Shown here in pieces: positions 40,671-40,737 of a stretch of 40,737 nt of DNA. Within the stretch, counting starts at the first letter, position 1; the number at the start of each line of letters is the position of its first letter. A program made the position numbers and the translations under genes. This DNA comes from Fibrobacter sp. UBA4297 (lineage in GTDB: Bacteria > Fibrobacterota > Fibrobacteria > Fibrobacterales > Fibrobacteraceae), in NCBI RefSeq assembly GCF_002394865.1, contig NZ_DGUZ01000021.1:1-40737 (forward strand), written 5' to 3'. The notes below the pieces were generated by a model. It saw nothing but the letters and a program-made list of their open reading frames with translations, had not been told where the DNA came from and searched no databases.

Positions 40671-40737
40671 GACGCAGTCGGCAGAGCTTAGAAATACTTA
40701 AAGGTAAGAGAGATGTTCTATGTTCTATGTTCTATGT
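40671..40737. repeat. Heptad repeat cut by the window edge
   Basis: CGCAGTCGGCAGAGCTTAG near 40672 resembles 16546-16564. Three exact TTCTATG units follow at 40716-40736; the array continues beyond the window. Confidence 0.7.

Overview
The window looks like chromosomal DNA from a Fibrobacter species (phylum Fibrobacterota, gut cellulolytic bacteria). The main grounds are two families known chiefly as large Fibrobacter paralogous families: a TIGR02147-type protein (11528-12397) and a decayed TIGR02171-type lipoprotein (38412-39374). Lipoproteins are abundant, LpxH-like and Lnt genes indicate a diderm envelope, and base composition is mid-GC. No phage genes, insertion sequences or CRISPR arrays were seen.

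Layout. (1) 6-5721, minus strand: a peptide-maturation locus. In order of transcription it holds a secreted protein, an easily missed 45-residue peptide (4567-4704), a PF14907-type nucleotidyltransferase, an HPr-kinase-like P-loop kinase, an S24/S26 peptidase, a PqqD/RRE protein and an ABC exporter. The last four genes are chained by ATGA overlaps. The parts resemble the accessory half of kinase/nucleotidyltransferase lasso-peptide clusters, and the peptide carries a YxxPxM....T pattern close to a lasso leader, but no cyclase or transglutaminase-like protease is visible. The locus runs off the left edge. (2) 6017-9539, minus: tldD, hisF, trxA and an RsmB/NSUN-type RNA methyltransferase. (3) 9971-12397, minus: tRNA-Gln(CUG) with a terminator, then a TIGR02147 protein overlapping a lipoprotein gene. 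(4) 13014-20122: a hydrolase-like protein without its nucleophile, a two-repeat protein behind a strong promoter, a membrane protein, LpxH-like hydrolase, a lipoprotein, rsmI, a long lnt, and a second nucleophile-less hydrolase. (5) 20334-24207, plus: two exported proteins, a TPM-domain membrane protein and a degenerate nucleotidyltransferase-like protein. (6) 24223-30813, minus: four consecutive MORN_2 (YwqK-like) repeat proteins in visibly AT-richer DNA, followed on the left-going strand by their upstream neighbour, an AraC regulator. (7) 32044-40663: a DUF3943 protein, a UDP-glucuronate decarboxylase, nadC, two polyprenyl-phosphate sugar transferases, homoserine dehydrogenase and the broken TIGR02171 gene.

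Many spacers between housekeeping genes in 8660-19490 are built of 7-bp periodic degenerate repeats (YTCTAAG and RACYAWT types). They run right up to genes and in two cases contribute the start codon (lnt, and the hydrolase at 13014). A second dispersed family is GC-rich REP-like hairpins, found around the MORN_2 block and downstream of nadC.

All calls come from reading the sequence and from family knowledge; no database search or folding calculation was run.
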